Shown piece by piece: positions 44,586 through 53,496 of a stretch of 64,000 nucleotides of DNA. The stretch is from positions 186,001-250,000 of the forward strand of contig JADJTH010000010.1 of assembly GCA_016711325.1 (NCBI GenBank). Direction: 5' to 3'. This stretch comes from Nigerium sp. GTDB lineage: Bacteria; Actinomycetota; Actinomycetes; Propionibacteriales; Propionibacteriaceae. The notes below the pieces were generated by a model. The model saw only the letters and a list, made by a program, of their open reading frames with translations. It was not told where the DNA came from and ran no database searches. Every line of letters starts with the position of its first letter. Within the stretch, counting starts at the first letter, position 1. The position numbers and the translations under genes are program-made.

Positions 44586-45572
44586 TCAGAACTCGAGTTC
44601 GAACTCGGTGTCGACGGCGATGTCTTCGGCCTGGACGATGCCGCTGTCGGTGGAGCCCCACACGACGTTGGTGTCGATGTCCCACGCCTCGTGGTTGGAG
44701 ATCTCGTTCGTCAGCGTGTCGTTGAGCGAGTCGGTGATGCTGACGTTCGTCTCGGTGAACTGGTTGAAGGAGTCCTCGAACTCGACCTCGATCTCGGTGG
44801 AGACCTTGGAGTTGTCGGCCCAGCTGTTGTACGAACCGGTCGTGTTCGTGATCGTCGTCGTGTTGCCGATCACCGCGTCGCCGCCGGCGGTGATGGTGGT
44901 GGAGTTGTCCGTCCAGGCGTTGACCGTGATGTCGCCGCCGGCCGCCTGCGAACCCGCGCCCGAGGCCACGATGCCGCTGGTGCTGCCGAACGCCTGAGCC
45001 ACGTCGCCGCCGGCCCAGATGTTCTGGTTGATCGACTGGTCGAGCGTGGTCGAGTTGTTGACGATGGACACATCGCCACCGGCCGTCTTCAGGCTGCCGA
45101 GGCCCTGGGCGCCGGTCAGGTTGTTGAAGGTCGTGTTGTACTCGCGCGGGCCGGCAACGTTGGTGTTGGCCGAGCCGTTGACCGAACGATCGGAGTTGTC
45201 GGTCAGCGTCTGGTTGTAGGAGCCCTGGTTGCCCGAGTCGTTCGACGAGTTGTCGGTGTTGAAGGAGTCCTCGACCTCCAGGTCGAGATCGAACCCGAGT
45301 TCGGTGTTGACCGAGTTGTCGGAGGTGGTGGAGTTGTCGGAGTTGTTGTTGTTACCGAAGACGTTGTCCTCGACCTCGACCTCGACCTCGGTGGCGACCG
45401 AGTTGTCGGTGTTGGTGGAGTTGTCGGAGTTGTTGTTGTTGCCGGCGAGGTTGTCGCGGATGTCGGCGACGGTGTTGACCGAGTTGTCGGTGTTGGTGTT
45501 GGTGGAGTTGTCGGAGTTGTTGCCGTCACCAACGGTGTTGCCGTTGAGGTTGTCTTCGAACTCGAATTCCAT
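44586..45572 (-). CDS. Asn/Asp/Thr-rich repeat protein, IniB-like core
   Basis: 328 residues, no signal peptide, extremely rich in Asn, Asp, Ser and Thr, which is odd for a GC-rich genome (encoded with AAC, GAC, TCC). Residues 7-102 hold three imperfect ~30-residue repeats with NNSDNSTN and TDNSV, each ended by acidic strands such as TEVEVEVED. Residues ~170-245 share a core with the IniB-domain protein (TLDQSINQNIWAGGDV, AGGDITVNAW, STTITAGGDAVIGN), resembling a beta-solenoid. The end TEFELEF is acidic-aromatic. It lacks the IniB helical domain. The ATG at 45572 has AAGGAG upstream. First gene of the reverse arm; function unknown. Confidence 0.75.
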   Translation of the reverse strand: MEFEFEDNLNGNTVGDGNNSDNSTNTNTDNSVNTVADIRDNLAGNNNNSDNSTNTDNSVATEVEVEVEDNVFGNNNNSDNSTTSDNSVNTELGFDLDLEVEDSFNTDNSSNDSGNQGSYNQTLTDNSDRSVNGSANTNVAGPREYNTTFNNLTGAQGLGSLKTAGGDVSIVNNSTTLDQSINQNIWAGGDVAQAFGSTSGIVASGAGSQAAGGDITVNAWTDNSTTITAGGDAVIGNTTTITNTTGSYNSWADNSKVSTEIEVEFEDSFNQFTETNVSITDSLNDTLTNEISNHEAWDIDTNVVWGSTDSGIVQAEDIAVDTEFELEF

Positions 45573-45639
45573 GGTCTGCTCCTTGTGCTCGATGATGGCC
45601 AGTGCTGCCGGCCGCACCAGCGGGCGACCTGTGACTCAA

Positions 45640-45738
45640 AGTCTGCGGCGTCGCGCTGCATCCCGCATCGGGGGCGATCCCCTTAGCGGGCGTGTGCCGC
45701 TACGGGATCGCTCAAGACGACTGCGCGAGCGTTAGGGG
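45640..45738 (-). promoter_or_regulatory. promoter and inverted CCCC-TAGCG sites before the reverse ini arm
   Basis: An inverted repeat lies at 45679-45706: CCCCTTAGCG, nine bases, CGCTACGGG. A third related site is reverse CCCCTAACG (complement of 45730-45738), overlapping the stop of the upstream HAD gene. CAGACT (complement of 45640-45645) is a possible -10, about 60 nt before the repeat-protein ATG. Confidence 0.5.
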
Positions 45739-46376
45739 GGTGCAGGGCGCACGAGGGGGAACGGGGCCGGTGTCAGGGGGAGCAGCACGCCCAGATCCAC
45801 CAGCCAGGCACGGGTGTCGGCGTCCGACGTCCACACGGACGCCTGCCAGCCGGCTCGCCGGGCGGCCACGACGTTCGCCGGCAGGTCGTCGACGAACGCG
45901 ATCTCCTCGGGAGCGCAGGCGAGCACCTCGGTCACCCGGTGGTACGCGGCGAGCTGCGGCTTGGCGACCCCCATGGACGCCGAGACGAACCAGGCGTCGG
46001 CCTCGTCGGCGAAGTCGGCGTCCACCAGGCGCAGGTCGAGGCTGAAGGGCGCGTTCGACAGGATCGCGACCCGGCGTCCGGCCTCGCGCACATCGGCGAG
46101 CAGCTGCCGGGCCTCCGGCCGTAGCCGCAGCCACAGCGAGGCGTCCAGCTCGGCGAGGCGCGCGACGTTCTCGGGGGTGGCCGGATGGCCGAGACTCTCG
46201 AGGATCGGCGTCCAGTAGGCGGCATCCGTTTCGCCGAGGTCGTACGCCTCGCGGCCCGCCGCGTACAGCGCGGCGAAGCGCTCCTCGTCGACGCCGAGGA
46301 GATTCGCGGGCTCGCTGATCACCCCCTCGCCGCTGGCGAGAGTGTGGCCCAGGTCGAAGACGACGGCGCGGATCAT
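45732..46376 (-). CDS. HAD-superfamily hydrolase
   Basis: 214-residue haloacid-dehalogenase-like hydrolase. Motif I FDLGHTL (residues 7-13) keeps the nucleophilic Asp but has Gly where many phosphatases have the acid/base Asp, so the reaction may differ. Motif II is ILSNAP (about 104), motif III Lys in ASMGVAKPQ, and motif IV AFVDDLPANV (about 163). A helical cap lies at 20-85. Substrate unknown. CAGACT ends 7 nt before the ATG at 46376, so the mRNA is probably leaderless. Confidence 0.85.
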   Translation of the reverse strand: MIRAVVFDLGHTLASGEGVISEPANLLGVDEERFAALYAAGREAYDLGETDAAYWTPILESLGHPATPENVARLAELDASLWLRLRPEARQLLADVREAGRRVAILSNAPFSLDLRLVDADFADEADAWFVSASMGVAKPQLAAYHRVTEVLACAPEEIAFVDDLPANVVAARRAGWQASVWTSDADTRAWLVDLGVLLPLTPAPFPLVRPAPP

Positions 46377-46383
46377 GCCGCCC

Positions 46384-46389
46384 AGTCTG
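46384..46389 (-). promoter_or_regulatory. leaderless -10 for the HAD gene
   Basis: CAGACT on the reverse strand with a 7-nt spacer to the ATG at 46376. Confidence 0.4.
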
Positions 46390-46401
46390 CCGGACCGCCG
46401 G

Positions 46402-47697
46402 TCAGATCGCCGCGCCCTGCGCCGGGGCGTCCGCGTAGGCCTTCGACAGGGTGCGGTACGGCTTGGACAGCAGCGCGACCGTGGTGAAGATCAGGCCGAT
46501 CAGGCTGGCCAGCACGAACACCAGCGCGATGCCGCGCGCCTCGCCGGGGCCGAGCAGCCAGCCCCACTGCGCCTGGCCGGCGTCGGTGTCCATCAGCGGG
46601 ATCAGCCAGAACTGGGCCACCGGGCCGATCAGGAAGGCGCTGACGGGGGACGCCGCCACCTCGACGGACTGGGCGAACCCGAACACGCGCCCCTGGGTCT
46701 CGAGGGGCACCACCCGCTGCAGCACGGTCTGCTCGGCCGCCTCGACGACCGGGATGAGCAGCATGTACGCGAAGATGCCGACGATCAGCAGCGGCACCGA
46801 CTCGCGGATCGTGAACAGGCCGCCGACGATCCACATGGCGATGTTGGCCAGCAGCAGCGCGCGCAGCGGCCGGGAACCGAGGCCGAATTTGCCGATCAGC
46901 CCGCCGCCGACGAGGAAGCCGATCCCCAGGACGCCGAACGCGATGCCCCACGCCTCGACCGACATCAGCGACAGGCCGTACGGATCGAGCAGTGCCATGT
47001 GGACGCCGCCGAGCAGGTTGTTGAAGGTTGAGAACAGGATCAGCCAGATCAGGGCCGGCACCTGGCGGATCGCCCGCCACGCGCCCGCGAAGTCGACCGG
47101 CTTCGGAGCGCCGTCCGCGTGCACGATCTGCGCCTCGGGGATCGGGACCGTGATCATGTGGGCCAGGGACGCCGCGGTGAGGCCGAGCGCGATGAGCAGC
47201 GCTGCGGTCATGCCGAGTTGGCCGATCGCCAGACCTGCGATCACCGAGGTGATCATGAACGACAGCCCGTTCACCATGCCGACGATGCCGTTGGCCTTGT
47301 CGCGCTCGCCGTCGGGGACGAGCAGCGTCACCACCGTCGACAGCGCGATGCCGCGCGCCGACTCCATGATCGCGCCCGTGAGCAGCAGCGCGATGAACAG
47401 GACGAACGGCAGGCTGCCCAGGCGCAGCAGTTCCTCGCGCGGGAACGCGAAGTAGACGCCCGCCGCCGCGGCGAAGCAGACGGTGGTGATCGCCTGCGCG
47501 CGCACCATGATGAGCTTCTTGCGGGTCCGGTCGACCCAGCTTCCGAACGGGACGCCGAACAGTGCCAGGCCCAGCATGTAGGAGCCGCCCAGGATGGACG
47601 TCACCAGCACGTTGCGGGTCTCCAGGTACATCCAGAAGGTCACGCAGAACCACAGGAAGCTCGTCGTGACGTTGGCGATCAGGGTGTTCGTCAGCAC
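46402..47697 (-). CDS. major facilitator superfamily transporter
   Basis: 431 visible residues with about 12 hydrophobic segments. The MFS loop motif is FGVPFGSWVDRTRKKLIM (about 47-64), and GMVNGLSFMITSVIAGL lies in helix 5. The GTG at 47697 starts inside the first helix (TLIANVTTSFLWFCVTFWMY), which is short by about 12 residues. Upstream, an ATG at 47734 with GGAGGA opens MADSE in another frame, while this frame continues upstream as NDRRSFTAV without a start. A single-base error near 47720 would join them. Substrate unknown. Confidence 0.78.
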   Translation of the reverse strand: MLTNTLIANVTTSFLWFCVTFWMYLETRNVLVTSILGGSYMLGLALFGVPFGSWVDRTRKKLIMVRAQAITTVCFAAAAGVYFAFPREELLRLGSLPFVLFIALLLTGAIMESARGIALSTVVTLLVPDGERDKANGIVGMVNGLSFMITSVIAGLAIGQLGMTAALLIALGLTAASLAHMITVPIPEAQIVHADGAPKPVDFAGAWRAIRQVPALIWLILFSTFNNLLGGVHMALLDPYGLSLMSVEAWGIAFGVLGIGFLVGGGLIGKFGLGSRPLRALLLANIAMWIVGGLFTIRESVPLLIVGIFAYMLLIPVVEAAEQTVLQRVVPLETQGRVFGFAQSVEVAASPVSAFLIGPVAQFWLIPLMDTDAGQAQWGWLLGPGEARGIALVFVLASLIGLIFTTVALLSKPYRTLSKAYADAPAQGAAI

Positions 47698-47914
47698 AGC
47701 GGTGAAGCTGCGCCGGTCGTTCGGAGTCTGCCATCGGGTCCTCCGTGGGGCAGGCCTGTGCAGGGAAGCTGTCGGGGCGCCAGGGGTGCGCGGGGTGGGG
47801 GGGCGTGCCGTTTCGCACCAGGGAGCTGCGCGGGCGACCCGTCGCGCACCTGCGGCTCACTTACGGCGCCGTACTGCACGGGCGGGGGCTGGCGCGACGA
47901 CCGCGGGCGGGCGC

Positions 47915-47977
<63 letters not shown>

Positions 47978-47978
47978 C

Positions 47979-49142
47979 GTGACCGTCACCCGATCAACCT
48001 CCGAGGCCGAGCCTCCGGACGTCGTCACCCCCGGTGGCACGCGCATTCAGCGTGGCCGCGAGTTCGTGCAGTTGCTGACGCCGCAGGGGGAACGGGTCGC
48101 CGACGACGTGTTCGCGTTCGACCACGACGATGCCGTGATCGCCGCGAATCTGCGCCACATGGTGCTCGGGCGCCGGTTCGATGCCGAGGCCACCGCGCTG
48201 CAGCGCAAGGGCCAGCTCGGCCTGTGGCCGCCGGCGCTCGGGCAGGAAGCCGCCCAGGTCGGCTCGGGGGCCGCCATCGCGGGACTGGACGAGGTGTTCC
48301 CCAGCTATCGCGAGCATTCGGTCGCGCTGATGCGCGGCATCGACCCGCTCGACATGCTCAAGACCTTCCGCGGCACGGCGATGGTGGACTGGGACTCCCG
48401 CGCCCACCGCTTCCACCTGTACTCGTTCGTGATCGGCACCCAGTCCTTGCACGCCGTCGGCTACGCGATGGGCATGCAGCGCGATGGGCTCGTCGGCAAC
48501 CCCGACCAGGCCGGCAACGGTGCGGTTCTCGCCTACTTCGGCGACGGCGCCACCAGCCAGGGGGACGTCAGCGAGGCGCTCGTGTTCGCGGCCTCCTACC
48601 AGGCGCCCGTGGTGTTCTTCGTGCAGAACAACCAGTGGGCGATCTCGGAGCCGATCGAGGTCCAGTCCCGCATCCCGCTCTACCGGCGGGCGATCGGCTT
48701 CGGCATCTCCAGCGTCCGCGTCGACGGCAACGACGTGCTCGCCGTCCAGGCCGTGACCGAGTGGGCGCTCGACCGGGCCCGCCGCGGCGAGGGGCCGACC
48801 TTCATCGAGGCGTTCACCTACCGGATGGGGGCGCACACCACGTCCGACGACCCCACCAAGTACCGCCGCCGCGAAGAAGAGCAGCAGTGGAAGGCCAAGG
48901 ACCCGATCGCCCGCGTCCGCACCTACCTGCTCGGGCGCGGTGCCATCGACCAGGCCTGGCTCGACGCGCTGGACGCCGAGGCCGAGGCGCTCGGCGTCCG
49001 GATCCGGGAGGGCTGCACAGCCCTGCCCAACCCGCGCCTCGAGGACTACTGGCAGCACGCCTACGCCGGCATGCCGCCCGCCCTCGCCGAGCAGCGCGAC
49101 GCCTACCTGGCCTACGAGGCCGGCTTCGAGCAGGAGAGCTGA
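47979..49142 (+). CDS. 2-oxoacid dehydrogenase E1 component, alpha subunit
   Basis: Thiamine-diphosphate E1 alpha of a pyruvate or branched-chain 2-oxoacid dehydrogenase, about 387 residues. The TPP motif runs from GDGATSQGDVSEAL (about residues 188-201) to FVQNNQW (about 218). FPSYREHSVALMRGID and ALGQEAAQVGSGAAI are characteristic, and the phospho-loop region RMGAHTTSDDPTKYR is present. The GTG at 47979 is the most plausible start, but it directly follows the poly-G tract, so the 5' end is uncertain. It is followed by E1 beta 3 nt later. Confidence 0.92.
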   Translation: MTVTRSTSEAEPPDVVTPGGTRIQRGREFVQLLTPQGERVADDVFAFDHDDAVIAANLRHMVLGRRFDAEATALQRKGQLGLWPPALGQEAAQVGSGAAIAGLDEVFPSYREHSVALMRGIDPLDMLKTFRGTAMVDWDSRAHRFHLYSFVIGTQSLHAVGYAMGMQRDGLVGNPDQAGNGAVLAYFGDGATSQGDVSEALVFAASYQAPVVFFVQNNQWAISEPIEVQSRIPLYRRAIGFGISSVRVDGNDVLAVQAVTEWALDRARRGEGPTFIEAFTYRMGAHTTSDDPTKYRRREEEQQWKAKDPIARVRTYLLGRGAIDQAWLDALDAEAEALGVRIREGCTALPNPRLEDYWQHAYAGMPPALAEQRDAYLAYEAGFEQES

Positions 49143-49145
49143 GCG

Positions 49146-50123
49146 ATGGGCGAGACCATGACGATGGCCAAGGCGCTCAACGCCGGCCTGCGCCGCGCGC
49201 TCGAGGCCGATCCCAAGGTGCTGCTGGCCGGCGAGGACATCGGCAAGCTCGGCGGCGTCTTCCGCATCACCGAGCACCTGCAGCGCGACTTCGGTCCCGA
49301 GCGGGTCGTCGACTCGCCGCTAGCCGAGTCGGGCATCGTCGGCACGTCGCTCGGCCTGGCGCTGCGCGGCTACCGCCCGGTGGTGGAGATCCAGTTCGAC
49401 GGCTTCGTCTACCCGGCGTTCGACCAGATCGTCTCGCAGGTGTCGCGGATGCGGTTCCGCTCGATGGGACGCCTCAGCGTCCCGATGGTGATCCGGATCC
49501 CCTACGGCGGTTCGATCGGCGCGATCGAGCACCACTCCGAGTCGCCCGAGGCGTACTTCGCGCACACGCCGGGTCTGGTCGTCGTGACCCCGGGCACCCC
49601 GCTGGACGCCTACTGGATGATCCAGCAGGCGATCGCGTCCGACGACCCTGTGGTTTTCCTGGAGCCCAAGCGGCGCTACCACGAGAAGGGCGAGGTCGAC
49701 CTGACCGAGCCGCCGCTCGCACTGGACGCCGCCCGCGTCGTGCTGCAGGGCGGGGACGCCACGCTGTTCACCTACGGCCCGCTGGTCAAGACCTGCGTCG
49801 AGGCCGCGCTCGCGGCGTCCGCCGAGGGACGTTCGATCGAGGTCGTCGACCTGCGCAGCCTGTCGCCGCTGGACGACGCGGCGATCCGGGCGTCGGTGGA
49901 GCGCACCGGGCGCGCCATCGTCGTGCACGAGGCCGTGCGCACGCTCGGGATCGGCGCCGAGGTGGCGGCCCGCATCCAGGAGGGCTGCTTCTACACGCTG
50001 GAGGCGCCCGTGCTCCGCGTCGCCGCCTACGACATGCCGTACCCGCCGAGCAAGGTGGAGTCGGCCTACCTTCCCGACCTCGACCGCATCCTTGACGCCG
50101 TCGACCGATCCCTGGCGTACTGA
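49146..50123 (+). CDS. 2-oxoacid dehydrogenase E1 component, beta subunit
   Basis: 325-residue transketolase-fold partner of E1 alpha. Typical motifs are TMAKALNAGLRRALEADPKV, AGEDIGKLGGVFRIT (about 33-47), DSPLAESGIVGTSLGLAL, and the C-terminal domain with DLRSLSPLD and VVHEAVRTLGIGAEVAA. It forms an alpha2-beta2 E1. ATG at 49146 has GGAGAG upstream; a second ATG four codons in is possible. It lies in one operon with E1 alpha and E2. Confidence 0.95.
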   Translation: MGETMTMAKALNAGLRRALEADPKVLLAGEDIGKLGGVFRITEHLQRDFGPERVVDSPLAESGIVGTSLGLALRGYRPVVEIQFDGFVYPAFDQIVSQVSRMRFRSMGRLSVPMVIRIPYGGSIGAIEHHSESPEAYFAHTPGLVVVTPGTPLDAYWMIQQAIASDDPVVFLEPKRRYHEKGEVDLTEPPLALDAARVVLQGGDATLFTYGPLVKTCVEAALAASAEGRSIEVVDLRSLSPLDDAAIRASVERTGRAIVVHEAVRTLGIGAEVAARIQEGCFYTLEAPVLRVAAYDMPYPPSKVESAYLPDLDRILDAVDRSLAY

Positions 50124-50195
50124 CGATGACCGGGATGGCGATGACCGGGTGGCCACGAGCGGGTGCCGGATTCGCCTTCGATGAGGAGACCGTGA

Positions 50196-51674
50196 ATGTT
50201 TGAGATGACGCTGCCCGACCCGGGCGAGGGCCTGGTCGAGGCCGAGATCGTCACCTGGCTGGTCAAGCCGGGCGATGAGGTGAAGGTCAACGACGTCGTC
50301 GTCGAGATCGAGACCGCCAAGTCGCTGGTGGAGCTTCCCGCGCCCGCGGCGGGGGTCGTCGGCGCGCTGCTGGCGGCCGAGGGCGACACGGTGCCCGTGG
50401 GGAGTGTGCTCATGACGATCCTCACACCGGGCGAGCCGACGGACGCCCCACCCGCCGGTGATGCCGGCGAACCGGCCGGAGCGGTCGGAGCGGTCGAGTC
50501 GCCCGGCTCACCGGCAGCCGTCGAGACGGTCGAGGTGGGGGAGGCCGTCGACGCCCCCGTCGCGCCCGCGGCGTCCGGATCGGTGCTGGTCGGCTACGGG
50601 ACGGCGGCCGCGCGCGTCGCCCGCCGCCCGCGCAAGAGGTCGGCGACGGTCGCGACCCCCGAGACCGGCCACGTGCACGACAGCTACGGCCTCGACGAGG
50701 CGCCGGGGCACCGCGTCGAGCAGGTCTATCCGACCGAGCCGGTGACGGACGAAGCGCATGAGCCGCCGCTGCCGCGCCCCGAGGACGGTCGCGCGGGCGC
50801 CGAGCTGGCGACCGATCCGGTCGGACGCCCGCTCGCCAAGCCTGCCGTCCGTCGGCTCGCCCGTGACCTGGGAATCGACCTGGGCACGGTCGCCGGGACC
50901 GGCGCGGGCGGACTGATCACGCCCACCGATGTTGCGCAGGCGGCGGCCGGGGAGGCGTCCGGACACAAGGGGCCGACGCGGATCGCGATCCGTGGGGTCC
51001 GGCGGCAGATGCTGCATGCCATGCAGGCGTCGGTCCAGGTTCCGCAGGCGTCCGTGTGGATGGACGTCGACGTCACCAAGACCGTCGAGCTCATCGACCA
51101 GCTGAAGGCGCGCCGCGAATTCGCGGGGTTGCGCATCTCGCCGATCGTCGTGCTCGCCAAGGCGGTGTGCCTGGCGCTGGCGCAGCATCCCGAGGTCAAC
51201 TCGACGCTCGACCTCGCCCGTCAGGAGATCGTCGTCCACCCCGACGTCAACCTCGGCATCGCGGCGGCCACCCAGCGCGGGCTGATCGTTCCGAACATCA
51301 AGGCGGCCAACCGGTACAACGTGCTGGAGTTGACGCACGCGCTCAACGACCTGGTCGTGAAGGTGCGCGAGGGTCGGATCACGCCCGCGGACGCCGCCCA
51401 CGGAACGTTCACGATCACCAACGTCGGCGTGTTCGGCGTCGAGGGCGGCACGCCGATCCTCAACCCGAACGAGTCGGCGATCCTGCTGCTGGGCACGTTC
51501 AATCGGCGCCCGTGGGTGGTCGGGACGGGCGAGGAGGAGCGGATCGAGATCCGTTCGGTCGCCAAGCTCACGCTCACGATCGACCACCGCGTCCTCGACG
51601 GAGAGCAGGCGTCCCGGTTCCTGGCCGACGTCGCGACGATCCTGGAGGATCCGGGGCTGTCGCTGCTGTTCTGA
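50196..51674 (+). CDS. 2-oxoacid dehydrogenase E2 component (dihydrolipoamide acyltransferase)
   Basis: 492-residue E2 core. A single lipoyl domain (1-75) has the lipoylated K42 in IETAKSLVEL; a 130-residue Ala/Pro/Glu linker follows; the E1/E3-binding domain is KPAVRRLARDLGIDLGTVAG (about 212-231); and the catalytic domain ends with TLTIDHRVLDGEQASRFL, holding the HxxxD active site. With E1 alpha and beta it forms a pyruvate or branched-chain complex; no E3 gene is in the window. The ATG at 50196 lies 72 nt after E1 beta. Confidence 0.94.
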   Translation: MFEMTLPDPGEGLVEAEIVTWLVKPGDEVKVNDVVVEIETAKSLVELPAPAAGVVGALLAAEGDTVPVGSVLMTILTPGEPTDAPPAGDAGEPAGAVGAVESPGSPAAVETVEVGEAVDAPVAPAASGSVLVGYGTAAARVARRPRKRSATVATPETGHVHDSYGLDEAPGHRVEQVYPTEPVTDEAHEPPLPRPEDGRAGAELATDPVGRPLAKPAVRRLARDLGIDLGTVAGTGAGGLITPTDVAQAAAGEASGHKGPTRIAIRGVRRQMLHAMQASVQVPQASVWMDVDVTKTVELIDQLKARREFAGLRISPIVVLAKAVCLALAQHPEVNSTLDLARQEIVVHPDVNLGIAAATQRGLIVPNIKAANRYNVLELTHALNDLVVKVREGRITPADAAHGTFTITNVGVFGVEGGTPILNPNESAILLLGTFNRRPWVVGTGEEERIEIRSVAKLTLTIDHRVLDGEQASRFLADVATILEDPGLSLLF

Positions 51675-51744
51675 TCCGAGCGTCATCGTGACGGGCGGCG
51701 GTCGCACGAAGGTAGCGTCGGCGCGCTCTGGTGTAATGGTGCGC

Positions 51745-52332
51745 ATGAGTAGTAATGCAGACACCCCCGATCGTCCCGACCAGCCGTGGCAGCCTGCCGG
51801 CGGGTCCGAGCCGGTGAACCCCTACGGTGCGACCCCGCCCGCCTACACCCCGCCGCCGCAGGCTCCCTACACCGCACCGGCACAGGCTCCCTACGGCGCT
51901 CCGGCACAGGCTCCCTACGGCGCTCCGGATCCGTACGCGGCCCAGCAGCCCTACCCGCCGGCACCGCCCCAGGTCGCGTCGTCCTCCACCACCCCCCCGG
52001 CCGTGCCGCGGCAGGACGCGAACCCGCTGGCCGCCCTGTTCGACTTCGGGTTCACGAAGTTCGCGACGCCGGGCATCGTCAAGGTCATCTACCTCCTGTC
52101 GGTGATCGGCGCGGGCCTGGGCTGGCTGTTCCTGGTCGTGTCCGGCTTCAGCATGGGTCGCCTCGCCGGAGGCGGCGCGGGGGCGGGCGTGGTGGCGCTG
52201 CTGTTCGGGTGGATCCCGGCGCTGCTGAGCATCGCGTACGTGCGCTTCATCCTCGAGGCCGTCGTGGCGCTCATCCGCATCCACGATCGGGTCAGCGAGA
52301 TCGCCGCGCGTCGCGAGGGCGGTCCCCGGTAG
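51745..52332 (+). CDS. DUF4282-type membrane protein
   Basis: 195 residues. The N-terminal 90 are Pro/Ala/Tyr/Gln-rich with repeats such as QAPYGAPAQAPYGAP. The C-terminal part is a DUF4282-like two-helix domain: FDFGFTKFATPGIVKVIYLL, then GLGWLFLVVSGF, and VALLFGWIPALLSIAYVRF (about 150-168), followed by a conserved-looking basic end. Such proteins are widespread in actinomycetes and have no known function. The ATG at 51745 has no ribosome site; a weak TGTAAT lies 7 nt upstream, so it may be leaderless. Confidence 0.7.
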   Translation: MSSNADTPDRPDQPWQPAGGSEPVNPYGATPPAYTPPPQAPYTAPAQAPYGAPAQAPYGAPDPYAAQQPYPPAPPQVASSSTTPPAVPRQDANPLAALFDFGFTKFATPGIVKVIYLLSVIGAGLGWLFLVVSGFSMGRLAGGGAGAGVVALLFGWIPALLSIAYVRFILEAVVALIRIHDRVSEIAARREGGPR

Positions 52333-52348
52333 AACTGACCTGCCTGCG

Positions 52349-53485
52349 ATGGAGTCTCTCGCGACCACGGTCGCCACGACCCGGCTCGACCACATCGCCG
52401 CCAACCTCGCCGGCGTCCGCGCGCGCGTGGGCGGCCGGCTGGTGCTCGCGGCGGTGAAGGCGAACGCGTACGGCCACGGCGCGGTCGAGGTCGCGCGGCT
52501 GATCGAGGCGACGGCGTCCGCCGACTGGCTGGGCGTGGCCACGGCAGGCGAGGCGATCGAACTGCGCGATGCCGGCGTCCGGCTGCCGATCCTGAAGCTG
52601 AGCCACGCGCTCGACGACGCCCACGTCGCGGCGTGCGTCGAGCGCGACGTCGACCTCACGGTGGTGGACGCCGCCGGCATCGACCGGGTCGCGCGGGTGG
52701 CCGCAGGGCTGGGGCGGGCGGCGTCCGTGCATCTCAAGGTCGACACGGGCATGCGCCGCATCGGCTGCGAGCCGGCCGACGCCCCCGCGCTCGCCCGCCG
52801 TGCGGACGCCGCGGGCCTGCGCCTGCGCGGCCTGTTCTCGCACCTGCCCGTCTCCGACACCGAGGCGGGGCGGGCGTTCACCGAGGCGCAGATCGCCCGC
52901 TTCGCCGCGGTCGCGGACGCCGTGGCCGCCGCGCGCGGGCGGGTCGAGATCGTCCACCTGGCCAACTCGGGCGCGGTGCTGATGCATCCGGGCGCGTGGT
53001 TCGACCTGGTGCGCCCGGGCATCATGATCTACGGCTCCAAGCCCGACCCGGCGACGTCCGCGACGGTGCCGCTGCTGCCGGGCCTGGAGTGGACGTCCCG
53101 GGTGTCGTTCGTGAAACGCGTCGCCGCCGGCGAGACGGTCGGCTACGGCCGCACGTGGGCGCCGGCGCGCGCCACCACGATCGCGACGATCCCGGTGGGC
53201 TACGGCGACGGGTTCTCGCGCCTGCTGTCCAACCGCGGTCGCGTCCTGATCGGCGGCGCCTCGTTCCCGATCGTGGGCCGCATCTGCATGGACCAGGCGA
53301 TGATCGACGTGGGTCCGGACGCCGCGGTCGCGGCCGGCGACACGGTCACGCTGGTCGGGCGCCAGGGCGCCGAGCAGATCACGGTGACCGAGCTCGCCGC
53401 GCTGATGGGCACCATCCCCTACGAGGTGACCTGCCTGATCACCGGACGCGTGGGCCGCGCGTTCGAGCCCCCCGCAGGGGCGTAA
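52349..53485 (+). CDS. alr: alanine racemase
   Basis: PLP enzyme that interconverts L- and D-alanine for peptidoglycan. 378 residues: TIM barrel with K37 in [12 protein letters not shown] binding [18 protein letters not shown] (about 129-143), LFSHLPVSD, and a C-terminal beta domain with the second catalytic Tyr region ([11 protein letters not shown], about 281-291) and [13 protein letters not shown]. Start ATG at 52349, 17 nt after the previous stop. The stop TAA is part of the TAAGGT -10 proposed for the next gene. Confidence 0.95.
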   Translation: MESLATTVATTRLDHIAANLAGVRARVGGRLVLAAVKANAYGHGAVEVARLIEATASADWLGVATAGEAIELRDAGVRLPILKLSHALDDAHVAACVERDVDLTVVDAAGIDRVARVAAGLGRAASVHLKVDTGMRRIGCEPADAPALARRADAAGLRLRGLFSHLPVSDTEAGRAFTEAQIARFAAVADAVAAARGRVEIVHLANSGAVLMHPGAWFDLVRPGIMIYGSKPDPATSATVPLLPGLEWTSRVSFVKRVAAGETVGYGRTWAPARATTIATIPVGYGDGFSRLLSNRGRVLIGGASFPIVGRICMDQAMIDVGPDAAVAAGDTVTLVGRQGAEQITVTELAALMGTIPYEVTCLITGRVGRAFEPPAGA

Positions 53486-53488
53486 GGT
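53483..53488 (+). promoter_or_regulatory. leaderless-type -10 for the MFS pseudogene
   Basis: TAAGGT with an 8-nt spacer to the GTG at 53497; it contains the alr stop codon. Confidence 0.4.
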
Positions 53489-53496
53489 CGCTCGAC

